From Pythium myriotylum (taxonomy: Eukaryota; Oomycota; Peronosporomycetes; Pythiales; Pythiaceae), in contig JALJCQ010000016.1 of assembly GCA_023091665.1 (NCBI GenBank), positions 248,001-312,000 on the forward strand: a stretch of 64,000 bases of DNA. Direction: 5' to 3'. The position numbers and the translations under genes are program-made. Shown one piece after another: positions 33,491-43,380 of the stretch. Position 1 is the first letter of the stretch, and every line of letters begins with the position of its first letter. The notes under the pieces are model-generated. The model was not told where the DNA came from. It saw only the letters and a program-made list of their open reading frames with translations, and did not search any database.

Positions 33491-35074
33491 CTACGGCTTC
33501 TTGACGACACTCACGAAGCCGCTGGTCGCTGAGAAGTACTTCTTGTTGGCTTCTTCGACACGCTTCTTCATGATCTCTGGGTTCACCAGCTCGATGCCCT
33601 GGACAGGAGTGAACGCAAGGCTTGAGGCAAGACCGGAAAGAGGAGCGGACTTGGCGGCTGCGATGCTGGCCTGGCGGAGCTTCTTCGATGACTGGCGTTG
33701 CTCCTTCCGCTGGATACGTAGCGTGCCAGAGCCCTCCTGCCCCAGACGCCCTGCGCTGAGGCCCATCGCGTTGTCACCATACTCGTCGTCAGCAGACGCG
33801 AAGGTTTGACGGTTGATCTCGCGCCGCACGTCTGTCATCTGGAGTCGCTCCTTCATCTTTCGGTAACGCTTGCCTCCTCGTTTTCGCTTTGGTTTCTCGT
33901 CAGGAATCGGCAGGGCCTTCTTCGTCTTGGCCTTCTGGGGTTCTTCCCACTTGGTGAACTTCTTGATCAGATCTTCACGAAACTGGATGCCAGTGCGCCC
34001 AATGAGATCAGTCTTGTGCGGCTGACTATCAACGCGAGCCATCAGCGCGATCTTGCCAGCCAGTGCACGACACGCCTTCATACGGAGGTACGGAGGTACA
34101 CTCTGAACCAACTCGGCGTAGAAGATGACGCCTGTATGCTTTAGCGCAGCAGCCGACGAAAACCCACTCAAAACTTTACGCTGCTGCCCGAGCACTTGCA
34201 AGTTGCACGAAGGAATCCGCGCCAGGTTGGCGACACCACCCGCCAGTCCAACCAACTGCGCGGCGATTCGAGTTCCAACTAACTGTGATACATTTGGTGC
34301 AAGATAGCTCATTCGGCTCTCGACGAAGCCAAGAATCATGTTCTTGTCTTCGTGCAAAGAGAGCAACTCGTCGCAAGCTTGGATACACGTGTTCAAATCG
34401 TCAGAGGAGAGCGGTTTGCCACTCGTTGCTGAGCCTGTTACCGAGATGCTAATTACTGCGGCGCTAGGAAGCAGCTTGGACAGATCGACGAGCGTCATAT
34501 CAGTTTCATTACCGATCGCTTTCACGACTCGCGCGTAGTCAAGAGCATTTGGCACGAGGGAATCAAGTTCTGGAAACTTCTTCGCGTAGATCTCGGCAAT
34601 AAACCGGTGGATGGCTGCGATCTCGTCGTCAATCTGGACCATGAGATCGTTCGACGTGACCACAAGATCGTATTCGGCGTTGCCTTCGACCAGTTCATCC
34701 GCTCGGATCGGATCAGTGTTGTCCGCGTACTGTTGGATGGTGCGCACGTGGTCAGCGTACTTCTTCGAGCGCTTCAAGTGAGCAATGGCCTCCACCCCCT
34801 TCCCTTTCGCGACTGCCTCCAACACCTTCTCTAGGTCTTTCGAACTGCTTCCAGCCTTCTCCAGCGCTTCAATCTCGGCGAGAACGGCGGCATCGCCACC
34901 CATTGCGGCGTCGTCGTCCTCGTCTTCGTCTCCCTCGGCAACGTCCTCCAGCCGCCTCTTGTTGGACCGAAGAGCGCTCTGCTCACTCCCATTGTTCGGC
35001 ACCTCTTCTTCCTCTCCACTGTCGCCACTGAGGTCGTCCAGATCATCCATAAACGAATCCGCCACCGACGCCAT
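33491..35074 (-). CDS. PRP31: PRP31, U4/U6 snRNP-specific splicing factor
   Basis: Needed for U4/U6.U5 tri-snRNP formation. Single exon of 527 residues. An acidic N-terminus (SGDSGEEEEVP) is followed by the NOSIC-type helical part (IHRFIAEIYAKKFPELDSLV, ALDYARVVKAIGNE). The Nop domain has LVGTRIAAQLVGLAGGVANL, IPSCNLQVLGQQRK, HTGVIFYAELVQSVPPYLRM and ACRALAGKIALMARVD. The C-terminal basic part has KRKRGGKRYRKMKERLQMT and EYGDNAMGL, as in Prp31. The final segment PEIMKKRVEEANKKYFS is conserved as well. The sequence is colinear and close in length to human PRPF31 (499 residues). Confidence 0.96.
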   Translation of the reverse strand: MASVADSFMDDLDDLSGDSGEEEEVPNNGSEQSALRSNKRRLEDVAEGDEDEDDDAAMGGDAAVLAEIEALEKAGSSSKDLEKVLEAVAKGKGVEAIAHLKRSKKYADHVRTIQQYADNTDPIRADELVEGNAEYDLVVTSNDLMVQIDDEIAAIHRFIAEIYAKKFPELDSLVPNALDYARVVKAIGNETDMTLVDLSKLLPSAAVISISVTGSATSGKPLSSDDLNTCIQACDELLSLHEDKNMILGFVESRMSYLAPNVSQLVGTRIAAQLVGLAGGVANLARIPSCNLQVLGQQRKVLSGFSSAAALKHTGVIFYAELVQSVPPYLRMKACRALAGKIALMARVDSQPHKTDLIGRTGIQFREDLIKKFTKWEEPQKAKTKKALPIPDEKPKRKRGGKRYRKMKERLQMTDVRREINRQTFASADDEYGDNAMGLSAGRLGQEGSGTLRIQRKEQRQSSKKLRQASIAAAKSAPLSGLASSLAFTPVQGIELVNPEIMKKRVEEANKKYFSATSGFVSVVKKP

Positions 35075-35270
35075 TGTCGCCGACTTACCCTTGGAGCTCT
35101 TCGGTTGACAATTCGAACTGCAGAAGTCAAGGTTGGACCCAACCTGAACTTCAGGGTTTTCAGCTTCAAATAGATTAACGAGTCTTTACTTTACGGTATC
35201 GTCTTAAGTTAACCATAGCGCGAGATATCAAGAATGCAAAATGCTCTCTGGTCCAACAAGGCGACAGCTC

Positions 35271-37196
35271 TTATCTCTTGGACGGCTGCTGGATCGTACG
35301 ACGGCCGTCACCACCGCCACGAGGGCCCTGGCGGTTGGTAAAATGTCTGTTTCCTGGGCCGCTGCTGTGTCCTCGAGCAGCACCTGAACCTTGGCGGTGG
35401 CTGGCACCACGGCTATTGCCACGATTGTTGCCACCTCCATTGATGTTGCCATTGCCATTGCCATTTCCATTGCCACCCTGACGACCGCGATTGGCACCTC
35501 CACCTCCACCTCCTTGTTGACCACTGTATGGTGAGGGCTCAATGCCAGCGACACCGAATAGGTTCATCTTCTTCAAAGTCTTCTTCTCTAGTTTGGGAAC
35601 TTCAGCCAACCCGATCTGCTCGCTATACTCAGCTGCCATTTGCACGAGACGCTCACGAGTCAAGCCGAGGCGCTTCAAGTGCGAGTTGTAAAAGCCGAGC
35701 CATGCCTGGTACGACTGCTGAGCAGATTTTTCTAGCTCACTTCCGCTCCCGAGCGAGGCGATAATCTTGGCTGTGCGGCAAGCAGACGGGTCGAAGTCTG
35801 ACGGGACATTGATCTTGTTCAGTGGCAGATCCTTGAGATCCTTCAGCAATGGCTTCTCAAAATCGGCAAGAACGAGGATGCCATGGCCATCTGAACCAGC
35901 ACGCGCCGTACGGCCTAGGCGATGAATATACTGGTCACGGTCAGTCAAGCCAACTTGCAGAACGAGAGAAACATCAGGGTAGTCAACTCCGCGAGCCGAC
36001 ACATCAGATGAGAACATCATGACGCGTTTCGAAGTGCGGAACGTTTCAGCGGTCTTGGTGCGAACACTCTGGCTCTTGCGTGAATGCATCTCGAGCACGT
36101 CCTTGAATCCAGCGGCCGCGAACAGCTGAGCCATGAACTGCGCTGCACGAGCTGTGGGGAAGAATAACATAACTTTGTAGTCACGAGGGCGAGCAGCGAT
36201 GTGCTTGGCAAGAACATGCTCCACAACTGCAGTGACGTCGGCCGAACTGCACGTCAGATAATCTTGTACAGTCTGCACGTTTGTTTGATCCTCATCTTCG
36301 TTGACAGTATCGACGAAAACGTAGTCTTCACGAAGAGCGACTTTCTTTAGCTCTTCAGTGGACGCTGGCAGCGTTGCACTGAAAAGGAGCGTTTGGCGAT
36401 CTTTTGGCACGAAGGCGAGAATCTTCATAATCTCGGGACGGAAGCCCATATCGAGGAGACGATCGGCCTCATCGAGCACGAGGAATCGCAGCTGCGAGAG
36501 CTTCCGTTGAATGCTGCCAGAATCCTGACCCAAGTGATCCAAAAGTCGACCTGGTGTTGCCACGAGGATGTCGATTGGTGTACCATTCGTGAGGACTCGA
36601 ACGTCCTTCGTAATCGGCGTACCGCCGACAAAGCAAGCAATGGTCATGTTGTGGAACTTGCTCAACTTGCCTGCTTCTGTCGCAATCTGGTGAGCAAGCT
36701 CTCGCGTCGGTGAGATCACAAGCGCGGGGATCGCTGACTCGGACTGCCCAGAGCGCACAAGGCGTTCGATGGTCGGGAGTAGGAATGCCATGGTCTTACC
36801 ATTTCCCGTCTTGGCTTTCGCGAGCACATCCTTTCCTGCGATCACGTGCGGGAATGTCTCGTTCTGCACATGCGTGAGCAGTTCGTACTTGAGTTCCTCC
36901 ACAATAGCACGTTTGGAGCGCTCCGAGATGGCGAGGCTCGCGAACGTGACGTCCGACAAGTGGTGCATCGTCTTCGGTCCGGCCGCAGCGTCTTCATCGT
37001 CGCTCGGGGACCCCGGGGTGATCTCTTGGGGAGCCTTCGCCTTTGGCTGCTGCTGCGGCTGCTGCTGCTGGCCCTTCCCGCGACGGCCCCCTCGGCGGCG
37101 CTTCTTCGCGTCACCTCCGTCGACGCTGCCCGCGGGAGTGCGCTTGGTCTGCTGCGGCGCCGGTGGAGGCGCAGTCTTCTGGGTGGGAGGAGCCAT
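35271..37196 (-). CDS. DEAD-box ATP-dependent RNA helicase
   Basis: Single exon, 641 residues from the ATG at 37196. Motif I AKTGNGKT, Ia PTRELAHQ, GG, Ib TPGRLLDH, II VLDEADRLLDMGF, III SATLP, IV VMLFFPTA, V SSDVSARGVDYPDV, VI HRLGRTARAG. The Q-motif region is short (LTHVQNETFP). Residues 1-70 are Pro/Gln/Lys-rich. The tail from ~545 is a low-complexity Gly/Asn/Arg/Gln-rich tract with RGG-like units, typical of RNA-binding helicases. The core resembles the Mss116/plant RH25-RH31 branch, many of which are mitochondrial, but the Pro-rich N-terminus does not look like a presequence. The frame is open 46 codons upstream; the later ATG was preferred because the next gene's promoter lies there. 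Confidence 0.9.
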   Translation of the reverse strand: MAPPTQKTAPPPAPQQTKRTPAGSVDGGDAKKRRRGGRRGKGQQQQPQQQPKAKAPQEITPGSPSDDEDAAAGPKTMHHLSDVTFASLAISERSKRAIVEELKYELLTHVQNETFPHVIAGKDVLAKAKTGNGKTMAFLLPTIERLVRSGQSESAIPALVISPTRELAHQIATEAGKLSKFHNMTIACFVGGTPITKDVRVLTNGTPIDILVATPGRLLDHLGQDSGSIQRKLSQLRFLVLDEADRLLDMGFRPEIMKILAFVPKDRQTLLFSATLPASTEELKKVALREDYVFVDTVNEDEDQTNVQTVQDYLTCSSADVTAVVEHVLAKHIAARPRDYKVMLFFPTARAAQFMAQLFAAAGFKDVLEMHSRKSQSVRTKTAETFRTSKRVMMFSSDVSARGVDYPDVSLVLQVGLTDRDQYIHRLGRTARAGSDGHGILVLADFEKPLLKDLKDLPLNKINVPSDFDPSACRTAKIIASLGSGSELEKSAQQSYQAWLGFYNSHLKRLGLTRERLVQMAAEYSEQIGLAEVPKLEKKTLKKMNLFGVAGIEPSPYSGQQGGGGGGANRGRQGGNGNGNGNGNINGGGNNRGNSRGASHRQGSGAARGHSSGPGNRHFTNRQGPRGGGDGRRTIQQPSKR

Positions 37197-37360
37197 CAGG
37201 GGGGTTCGTTTCCGAAGGATCGCTTCAGGCTTGTGACCATTCAACCTGCAAGAGAACTGTATCGCCACGTCACCCTCTGAAAAACGATGTTGAACCCCTG
37301 CTATAGCGTAAAACGGAAACTTGAGATGAGTCAAAATGCATCAGCAGAGGGATACATCGT

Positions 37361-38194
37361 ATGTCGGAGGGGTTTCGTTCCATTTCGCGCCAAGACGTCA
37401 TGGAGGACGTCGCCAAGATGCTGAACGAGGTCGCTGGAGGGCTCCAGCAGTCCTTCGGCACGATATTCGAGCGAGTGGGGCAGAGTCTCGAGCAAAGCGC
37501 GCAGATGATGCAGATGATGAACTCGATGATGGAGGCCGCGCTGCTCCAGAACCTCGTTGTGAGCTACGATTTGCGAGTAGCCACCGACGTAACCAAGCCC
37601 CCGATCTCGTTGGTTGTCTCGGCCGAAAACCGATCCCCGATTCAGCTCGCAGATGTAATCTTGCGCGTCCGACTGGGCAACTCGGACGAAACTGTGGAGC
37701 AAGCGCTTGAGCAAGGGCTCGGCGCCAATTCAACTGCAATTGCAACTTTCCCGATTAATGTGATCGCCGCAGGAAGCGACGGCACTGTCCAAATCGCCGT
37801 GCGCAGTCCTGGGACTCAACAATGGCTTCAAAAAGAAGTCCAAATGCGGATATTCTTGCTCAAGATCGGCCAAGTTGAAGCTGTTCGACATGTTCTCGAA
37901 GGCGTTGATAGCCTTGTTAGAGCCTTCTCCGACAGAGTACCCACCAGTCCACTCCGAGAAGTGCTAGGTGTGAGTGCGTTTGATCCACTATTGATTGCTT
38001 CGGCCGGCCACTACTGTTTGCATTTGGCCCCGGGGACCGTGTCCACAAGTGCTACGACGTTTGCAATATCAATCGAGCAATCGAGCGAGTCTCCAAGTGG
38101 CGTCCGCGTGACAGTTGCAACGGAGCGTGGTAGTGATTCGGAGTTTGCGGAACAACTCTGCCAGCTAGTCGTACACGAGTTAGAGTCACTCTAG
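37361..38194 (+). CDS. Unrecognised 277-residue protein
   Basis: Single exon, with its start 164 bases from the divergent helicase gene. The first ~70 residues are helical and Met/Gln-rich (VGQSLEQSAQMMQMMNSMME). Residues ~70-160 look like a beta-sandwich: ISLVVSAENRSPIQLADVIL and a TFPINVIAAGSDGTVQIAV strand pair, reminiscent of an adaptin-appendage or Ig-like fold. The C-terminal 110 residues combine a helix (AVRHVLEGVDSLVRAF) with further strands and a helical end (EFAEQLCQLVVHELESL). No TM or signal peptide. I could not place it in a known family. Confidence 0.75.
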   Translation: MSEGFRSISRQDVMEDVAKMLNEVAGGLQQSFGTIFERVGQSLEQSAQMMQMMNSMMEAALLQNLVVSYDLRVATDVTKPPISLVVSAENRSPIQLADVILRVRLGNSDETVEQALEQGLGANSTAIATFPINVIAAGSDGTVQIAVRSPGTQQWLQKEVQMRIFLLKIGQVEAVRHVLEGVDSLVRAFSDRVPTSPLREVLGVSAFDPLLIASAGHYCLHLAPGTVSTSATTFAISIEQSSESPSGVRVTVATERGSDSEFAEQLCQLVVHELESL

Positions 38195-38323
38195 GTGAAG
38201 TTTGAGTGTCAGATTGAATGTTTACACATGCTTCTGAGAAGCCAACGTTGCTTCCAAGTCTCCAACTTCAACTGCGCTACGACTGAATGACAAGGTCATT
38301 ATCACAGCGTAACCACTAATCCC

Positions 38324-39193
38324 TCAGGCCCATTGTCGCATCTGAAGATAGCCCCGATCGCTGAACCACTTGTGAAGGAGGAACGATTGCCCAACATACA
38401 TGATCGCAAGGGTAGCGATCTCGAAAGTCGTGTACCAGATGATGCGAGAGTTGTTGCTTTCTTGTGCTGGTTCGAGCAAAACGGAACAATATCATCAGAG
38501 ACTCTCATACTTGGAGAGATACGATCAGCATCCACGCTTACTCAGTCGGTGGCGGCGCTCGCGAGCTTTATAGTAGTCTTGCTCGTTCTTGATGAGATCC
38601 AAAAGAGTTCGCAAGCGATTCAACGATTCCGTGACGCCTTCGATGTGCTCTGTACAAACACTCGATTAGATGCAGAGTTGGCAATCTCGGTAGGACAGGT
38701 ACCACGCACGCTGCTTCGCCTGCTTCTCTAGCTCGTCCTCATAGCTGGTTTCCTCTTCGTTCGTAAGGTCAAACTTGGTGTAGAACTCAACGATCTTTCC
38801 ATCGTACGAGCTGTGCTTGTTGTCGAGGCAGAACTTGTACCAACCCCCGCGGTGCTCCGAATCAAAGTTGAATCCATTGTGGACCACGTCATTGCTCACC
38901 TCATCGCGCTCGGTCGTGATCATCTGGTCGAAAAAGTTCATGCTCACGTCGTCCTCGGAAGGCTCGCTCGCGAAGGGCCCGTAGGCCATGAGGCGGATGT
39001 CGTAGAGGTCTTGGGACTCGAGGACGCCGATCTTGAGAAACGCCGTGCGCTTCGTGCGCACATACTCGTAGAAACACTCCATCGTGCGGCCGGGCACCTC
39101 GACGATGAAGGCGGACGCGTGCAGCGCCATGATGCTGGCGAGCGCGGCAGCCAGGAGCACGCCGCCGGCACTGAGGAACGTCCGCGTGGCCAT
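38324..39193 (-). CDS. p24/TMED family cargo receptor
   Basis: ER-Golgi type I membrane protein that packages cargo into COPI/COPII vesicles. Three exons. Signal peptide MATRTFLSAGGVLLAAALAS, then a GOLD domain (FIVEVPGRTMECFYEYVRTK, GWYKFCLDN). Exon 1 ends at 38710 with donor GTGCGT, so the coiled-coil part reads KQAKQQHIEGVTESLNRLRT, then EQDYYKARERRHR. The third exon restores TQESNNSRIIWYTTFEIATL, the single TM helix, and the cytosolic tail ending QMRQWA. Two Cys of the GOLD domain (ECFY and KFCL) are present. The tail lacks an obvious KKXX motif but has aromatic residues. The tail sequence was only recovered by splicing. Confidence 0.88.
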
Positions 39194-39328
39194 GGCTGTC
39201 TATTGTTTGGGCTTTCCGGCTCCACAGTGGAGGGGATACCGACCTTTTCAAACATTTCAAATGATAACCATAACAGATCTGCAGTTCGTATCGTGCTCAC
39301 TTCAACATTAGTGTTTGCAACTAACTGC

Positions 39329-41284
39329 CTAAACGATCGCCTGGTAACCACGGCGACGGCTCTTCTCCACGGCCCACATCGCTGCAGGACCAACTACTAG
39401 ACCGCACAGCAAGCCACCGCCAATCTGACCGACAGTCTTACCCCAAGAATCATTTGAATCCGCCAAGTCCATGCCGGTTGCAGCTGCCGATGCCTCGGAC
39501 ATTACCCGAGCTTTCCAGGCGTCATCAAATTGTTCGATCACAACCTCACGGGGAGAAAACGACTTCCCAGGCCACTGAGAGAATTCTGTTGCCTCGAGCC
39601 ACCATTTCGGGTACCCTGGCGACGCCATTTGGTCAGCTTGCTCTCCAGTTGTGATGTACCCGTCGCTGAACTTCCCCACGAGATACCACGCAAACTGCCA
39701 CCACCGGGTGATGACACTAGATGCAAATGCATTGCTCTGGGTCTCGATGTACTCTTCAATCTTCGCTGTCGTGTTAAGACCGGCGACGTGTTGCTCAATC
39801 TGCTTTCGTAGAGCAAATGCTTCTGCTTGGAGCTCTTCGATCTTGGCCTGTACATCCTTGCTGATGGCGTCGAAGCGAAGCATGCTCCAGTTTTTGACGA
39901 ACTCGAACGCCCACCACGCTGAATCTTGACTGAACTCGCTTTCCTTTCCAAGAAGATAGGATTCCGGAACGCTCTTTTGAGTGCACGAGAAGGGTACGTA
40001 GACCGAGCCGTGTGGTGTGCTTTGCGCGTACCACATCACACCACCCACGTGATCATCTAGATGCCCTCGTGCCTGGAGAACAAAGCTGTATATCGTTCGG
40101 AACATCGAGATAGGTCTTTCCCATCCACCAGTGACACCTTTGGCCGCGCCATCAAAACGCATCGGGTTACCGAACGGCCCAGCTGCAAGTCCCTTGGTCA
40201 TATCGTATGGTGTGCCTTGGTAGTAGTCGCGCAGGAGGTTCATGATGGTGTCAACACCAATGAGAGTATCTGGCTTGGCGGTTACTGGATACGTAGGATA
40301 TTCGGCCATGATTCCAAGCGTTGAATCGAGTTGGAGTGAAGGGGCGAGGACATCGAACACACGCCAAACTCGACGTCCAACGTACAATGGCCGCACTGGG
40401 CTTGTGTCCTTGTACCCGTACGTCGCGCTGAAGTCGAAAGGTCCCATCTCGGGCGTCCACCACCCCATCTCTTGGGCAAACGATTTGATATTGGGAGATC
40501 CTAAGAAGAAGTCTGGGTTGTCCAGATCCATTTCGCGGATGATGAAGCCATTTGCAATCACTGCCACATGATCATCCGGAACCCGTTGTGCTGCCCACAC
40601 CGCGCTGGAATTATCTTTGCCCGTTAACACGTGAAACACCCACACCTCCCCGTATTTGTCAGCAATTCCAAGCGCTTCAGCCGAGCCGGTGTAGCCAGGA
40701 GCAGCTGGATCGCCGCTGTCCTCACTGTAAAAACCATATTCGACTGCAAGATCACCCATAGTAGTCACTGCACAACGCGCCGAGTCGCATCGCTCGAGAG
40801 CGACCTTGGTGAGCTCAGCAATACCAAACATGTTCTTGCCATACGGTAGATCGCTTGGCCAGCCGACTGTTCTCGCCCCCGACGTGCTTTCGGCAATGCT
40901 AAGCTGCACCTCGTTCATCATCCCGTAGTCTTGATCAAAGTATGCGTACGTGTGGTTCACCTGGGGGATGTATCCAAGAGGTTCCATGAGTTTCTCGCTC
41001 GAGTCCTTCGGTGCGTAGTGCGGTCCTCGTTCGTTTGATACAAGGCGAGGATACCCTCCAAAGAAATTGTACACGGCTCGCTTCGCGCCTTGCGGGTGGT
41101 CCTGCGCAGGCACGCGCACCAGCCGCAAGTCAGCGGCTCCTCCGCCAGCGTCGTCTGTGTGGGCGACCATCGCGGAGCCGTCCACGGTTGCGTTCCTTCC
41201 GACGGCGATCATCGTGCACGCGTCGCTCGAGTTCGCGGCCAGCACCGCCGCGACTACGGCGGCGACAATCGCTCGGGGAACCAT
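39329..41284 (-). CDS. Peptidase family C69 dipeptidase (PepD/secernin-like), secreted or vacuolar
   Basis: Ntn-hydrolase dipeptidase. Single exon, 651 residues. An N-terminal signal peptide (VPRAIVAAVVAAVLAANSSDA) ends directly before CTMIAVGRNATVDGSAMVAH, so cleavage would expose the catalytic N-terminal Cys, as required in this family. Conserved downstream strings are MNEVQLSIAESTSGAR, AVEYGFYSEDSG, EALGIADKYGEVWVFHV, WAAQRVPDDHVAVIANGFII and HGSVYVPF. A C-terminal hydrophobic segment (GGGLLCGLVVGPAAMWAV) followed by Arg-rich residues suggests a membrane anchor, less usual for C69 enzymes. Several N-glycosylation sequons fit lumenal exposure. Confidence 0.92.
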   Translation of the reverse strand: MVPRAIVAAVVAAVLAANSSDACTMIAVGRNATVDGSAMVAHTDDAGGGAADLRLVRVPAQDHPQGAKRAVYNFFGGYPRLVSNERGPHYAPKDSSEKLMEPLGYIPQVNHTYAYFDQDYGMMNEVQLSIAESTSGARTVGWPSDLPYGKNMFGIAELTKVALERCDSARCAVTTMGDLAVEYGFYSEDSGDPAAPGYTGSAEALGIADKYGEVWVFHVLTGKDNSSAVWAAQRVPDDHVAVIANGFIIREMDLDNPDFFLGSPNIKSFAQEMGWWTPEMGPFDFSATYGYKDTSPVRPLYVGRRVWRVFDVLAPSLQLDSTLGIMAEYPTYPVTAKPDTLIGVDTIMNLLRDYYQGTPYDMTKGLAAGPFGNPMRFDGAAKGVTGGWERPISMFRTIYSFVLQARGHLDDHVGGVMWYAQSTPHGSVYVPFSCTQKSVPESYLLGKESEFSQDSAWWAFEFVKNWSMLRFDAISKDVQAKIEELQAEAFALRKQIEQHVAGLNTTAKIEEYIETQSNAFASSVITRWWQFAWYLVGKFSDGYITTGEQADQMASPGYPKWWLEATEFSQWPGKSFSPREVVIEQFDDAWKARVMSEASAAATGMDLADSNDSWGKTVGQIGGGLLCGLVVGPAAMWAVEKSRRRGYQAIV

Positions 41285-41473
41285 CGCGACGCTGGGACTG
41301 GGGTCTTCGATGTCAAATTGACGAGTGTCGCACGAACGCTTGGCTGGAGACGAACAGGAAGGCTGGTCGACCGCAGCATGTTTGAAGCTGACAGAGACGA
41401 TCTCGACTAAGTACGCTTCTACGTTTTTGGCAATTTTCGAAACACTTCGTCCCGCCCAAGCTGCAACGTCACT

Positions 41474-41514
41474 TTCCTGCTAAAGAGCTTCGTTGTGAAG
41501 CTCTTCAGCAGGAA
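41474..41514. repeat. Near-perfect inverted repeat / hairpin
   Basis: Two 18-base arms (41474-41491 and 41497-41514) surround a five-base loop, GTTGT. One position mismatches, A opposite C on the plus strand. In a minus-strand transcript this becomes a U-G pair, so that RNA would form an uninterrupted 18-pair hairpin. It lies in the 400 bases between the HSF-like stop and the C69 start. Both genes are on the minus strand, so it may be in a 3' UTR, a 5' leader, or a separate small RNA. Confidence 0.8.
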
Positions 41515-41684
41515 GCGCTTGACGGCAACGAAGTTTGTCCCGTTCTGCAGGACGAGAGTTCAACTCCAGACCCGCAGCCAAGGCGCACAAAGTAGTACAG
41601 CACCCCGTCATTAATGACGTGTGGAACCATCTCGAAGTTGAGGGAGAGGAAAATAAATAATATTGAACGGTGCGAACAAGACAT

Positions 41685-42587
41685 CTACGCTAACCAACAC
41701 GGGCGCGGCGTTGAGCTAGCCAAGAGCGCGCCGGAGGCAGAGAGCTCCCGCAGTGATGGCAGCTTGCAGCCAGACTGGATCTTGCGAGCAGAGGAGATCG
41801 CGGGAATGGGGCTCTGGCTTAGGGGCGAAGAGATGGACAAGGGGCTTGAGAGAGCAGGTGCAGCCCATAGTTTGCCCAGAGGAGAGATGCTGCCTGGCAG
41901 TGCGAGCTGAGCAACGTCCTGAGGCGAGCCAAGTTGCTGGGGTTGGTGGATGTGGAGACCTGCGTCTGGGCGCGGGAGGATTGGCTTGCAACGGTCGTTA
42001 GCCGTCCAAGTGGGCTGGACTGAAGGGCGCTTGGCGTCGGTCTCTTCAGCCGTCTCAAAAGCCTTGCGTTTCCGAGACTTCTTGCTCTGGCGCTTGACAA
42101 GAGACATGGCACTGTAGTTGTCGCGCGTGAAGTGGTCGCGAGCGTACGTTGGGTACTCCGCGCGGACCTTGGCCCACTTTCGGAATCCGAAGTAGTTGAG
42201 CTGGCGCTGGAAGCTAGCGAAGTTCTTGTTCTTGAAGTACTTTGGGAGAACCTGTTCAGTGAGGGCTTCCTTGTCGAGGATCTGGAAGGCGATACCATCT
42301 TCGGTCCAACGAATGATCTTGGTGCTCTCGCGGCGGAGCATTTGGTGCAGGTGGAGCAGGAAAGGAGCGATCCAACCGCGCTTAAGCATGTCGTTGGTGA
42401 CCGTGGTTGGCGACGAGACCGCCGAGTCGGCCGAGGTCGTGGAGCCATTGACACTGGTGCTTGGCGACGGCGGGGCGAGGCCGTCCGTGGAGAGCATGTC
42501 GACCACGTTCATTCGGAGGTTCTGAGCGGTGAGCTTCACGGGCGTTGAGGGTGTGGGCGGCGCAGCAAATGCGGGACTGAGCTGCAT
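41685..42587 (-). CDS. HSF-type DNA-binding transcription factor
   Basis: Nuclear transcription factor. Single exon, 300 residues from the ATG at 42587. The HSF domain lies at ~70-165: IAPFLLHLHQMLRRESTKII, WTEDGIAFQILDKEAL, VLPKYFKNKNFASFQRQLNY and FGFRKW. The recognition helix NFASFQRQLN is close to the usual SSF.RQLN. A basic stretch follows (KRQSKKSRKRKAF), a likely nuclear signal, and then a Pro/Ser-rich tail. No long HR-A/B heptad coil is visible, so trimerisation may differ from classic HSFs. Oomycetes carry many short HSF-like proteins of this sort. An open frame extends 85 codons upstream without features. Confidence 0.9.
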   Translation of the reverse strand: MQLSPAFAAPPTPSTPVKLTAQNLRMNVVDMLSTDGLAPPSPSTSVNGSTTSADSAVSSPTTVTNDMLKRGWIAPFLLHLHQMLRRESTKIIRWTEDGIAFQILDKEALTEQVLPKYFKNKNFASFQRQLNYFGFRKWAKVRAEYPTYARDHFTRDNYSAMSLVKRQSKKSRKRKAFETAEETDAKRPSVQPTWTANDRCKPILPRPDAGLHIHQPQQLGSPQDVAQLALPGSISPLGKLWAAPALSSPLSISSPLSQSPIPAISSARKIQSGCKLPSLRELSASGALLASSTPRPCWLA

Positions 42588-43380
42588 GGCGCCGTGTTGG
42601 GAAGAGAGTCGGCAGCGCAGGAGCGAGGACGAGAGGGCGCTTCTTCGCAGCCGTCGACCGAGAAAGAATCTCGCGAGTGCGGTGGCGCGAGCGAGTGAGG
42701 AACTGGACAGCTCTCTCGAATCCCCACGAGTGCCGCAAAGAGATTCCTTCCTCCCACTGGCGCTGCTCAGGAAAAAGAAAAAGTATTGGGTTTCACTATG
42801 CCCCGCGAGGGACCGCCCCGGCGCTGCACATCTCGACACCAAGAGAGATTCCGACTGTCTTGTAGACTTGATGTGAGTATACGCATGGCGGGTAGAATCT
42901 CCGGGATTCGAGGGGTAGGGTAGAAGCTGAAAAGAACTCCCAATCAGGACCCGGTGCTCGAAGATTCAATCCCGAGGCTTGCGACAGCTCTGCAGCAACC
43001 GTGGAGCTGGCTCAAACCCTCTCCAAATCGATATCTTGGTGAAGATTCATTGGGTGGGGCGAGGGGTTCCGAAGTCTCCGCTGCGAATCATGAGAGGAAC
43101 CAGAGCCCGGAGTGATGGTCGTTCAGCAAGGGCCAGGGCTGCGAGGCGGTCGAATCTTGGGCGGTTCGATGGGAATCCGCGGGGATTCTTTTTCTGGCGA
43201 TGGGCGCTTCCGCCCTCGCGGATTCGGTGCTCAACACGGCAAGGGCTCGTCGCTCAGGGCCCGAGGCCTCGAATCCGATGTGCGAGGAGTGGCCATGGGA
43301 TGGGCTGACTCTGCCCAAGGGGCAGGTCGCTGCTCTCTATTATGTGCACTGTACACTGTATTGCTGCGGGCGGTTAGCTC
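42588..43380. other. Long intergenic region with no supported gene
   Basis: About 790 bases between the HSF start and the stop of the BT1-type transporter. It is comparatively GC-rich around 43120-43320. Open frames on both strands exist but show no family content. Short stretches looked tRNA-like at first (near 42950-42990 and 43130-43290) but do not fold into a cloverleaf. The HSF promoter should be at its left side. Confidence 0.4.

Noticed and set aside
38333..38731. Plus-strand frame of 132 codons opposite the p24 gene
   Set aside because: The minus strand spliced here gives the p24 coiled coil, TM helix and tail in the right order, so the plus-strand frame is a shadow.
42950..43300. 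tRNA-like boxes (TTCAA and TTCGA strings) in the HSF/BT1 intergenic region
   Set aside because: No matching A box at the right distance and no cloverleaf stems can be paired; not called as tRNA.
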